A stretch of DNA of 12,591 nucleotides, taken from Treponema sp. GTDB taxonomy: Bacteria > Spirochaetota > Spirochaetia > Treponematales > Breznakiellaceae. The notes beneath the pieces are model-generated. The model saw only the letters and a list, made by a program, of their open reading frames with translations. It ran no database searches and was not told the origin of the DNA. A program made the translations under genes and the position numbers. Below are positions 12,477 through 12,591 of this stretch, in pieces (within the stretch, counting starts at the first letter, position 1; the number at the start of each line of letters is the position of its first letter). The stretch is taken from positions 1 through 12,591 of the forward strand of contig JAISBR010000193.1 of assembly GCA_031266095.1 (NCBI GenBank). The letters run 5' to 3'.

Positions 12477-12591
<115 letters not shown>

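Overview
The window looks like one contig from an anaerobic, hydrogen-metabolising bacterium, probably assembled from short reads because it ends in a poly-G artefact. A Treponema-like spirochaete is my best guess. The reasons are the complete HndABCD-type [FeFe] hydrogenase operon with an inserted ATPase-domain gene, a loosely matching lipobox, and structures resembling the attC sites of treponemal integrons. That assignment is inference; there is no rRNA or other phylogenetic marker here.

Layout from left to right. (1) Positions 1-435 hold no gene but a dense run of inverted repeats. (2) 436-1629 (-) is a membrane-anchored family 2 glycosyltransferase. (3) 1792-3616 is an AT-rich island with two minus-strand genes, a TM1586-like nitroreductase and a small unrecognised lipoprotein. 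Both are preceded by the same leader: a GTTAT core followed 38-39 nt later by TTGACA. A large attC-like inverted repeat (2673-2864) separates them. I read this as two integron-type gene cassettes, although no integrase lies in the window. (4) 3540-3925 is a repeat-rich gap leading into a plus-strand Hsp20-type small heat-shock gene (3926-4573). (5) A DinB-fold protein and an NCS2 purine permease (4646-6496, -) converge on it and probably share a transcript. (6) 6572-11712 (-) is the hydrogenase operon, in transcription order hndA, HATPase-domain gene, hndB, hndC, hndD. It has a recognisable sigma70-type promoter at 11766-11794 and an intrinsic terminator at 6527-6566. (7) 11795-12476 is non-coding. 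It carries a MITE-like structure with an RNA-compatible stem, a tandem array of 23-bp units, a GC-rich stretch and a second promoter pointing right. (8) A new plus-strand gene begins at 12477 but dissolves after 11 codons into poly-G.

How the genes work together. HndA, B, C and D supply all the parts of a soluble multimeric [FeFe] hydrogenase: NuoE-like [2Fe-2S], thioredoxin-like ferredoxin, NuoF-like FMN/NAD(P)H subunit and H-cluster catalytic subunit. Enzymes of this build couple H2 to NAD(P)H and ferredoxin. The HATPase-domain protein between hndA and hndB is the one non-catalytic member and may have a regulatory role. The maturases HydE, HydF and HydG are not in the window and must be encoded elsewhere. 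The most unusual content lies between the genes: the cassette-like pair at 1792-3616, the 23-bp tandem array at 12059-12258 and the structured element at 11847-12017.
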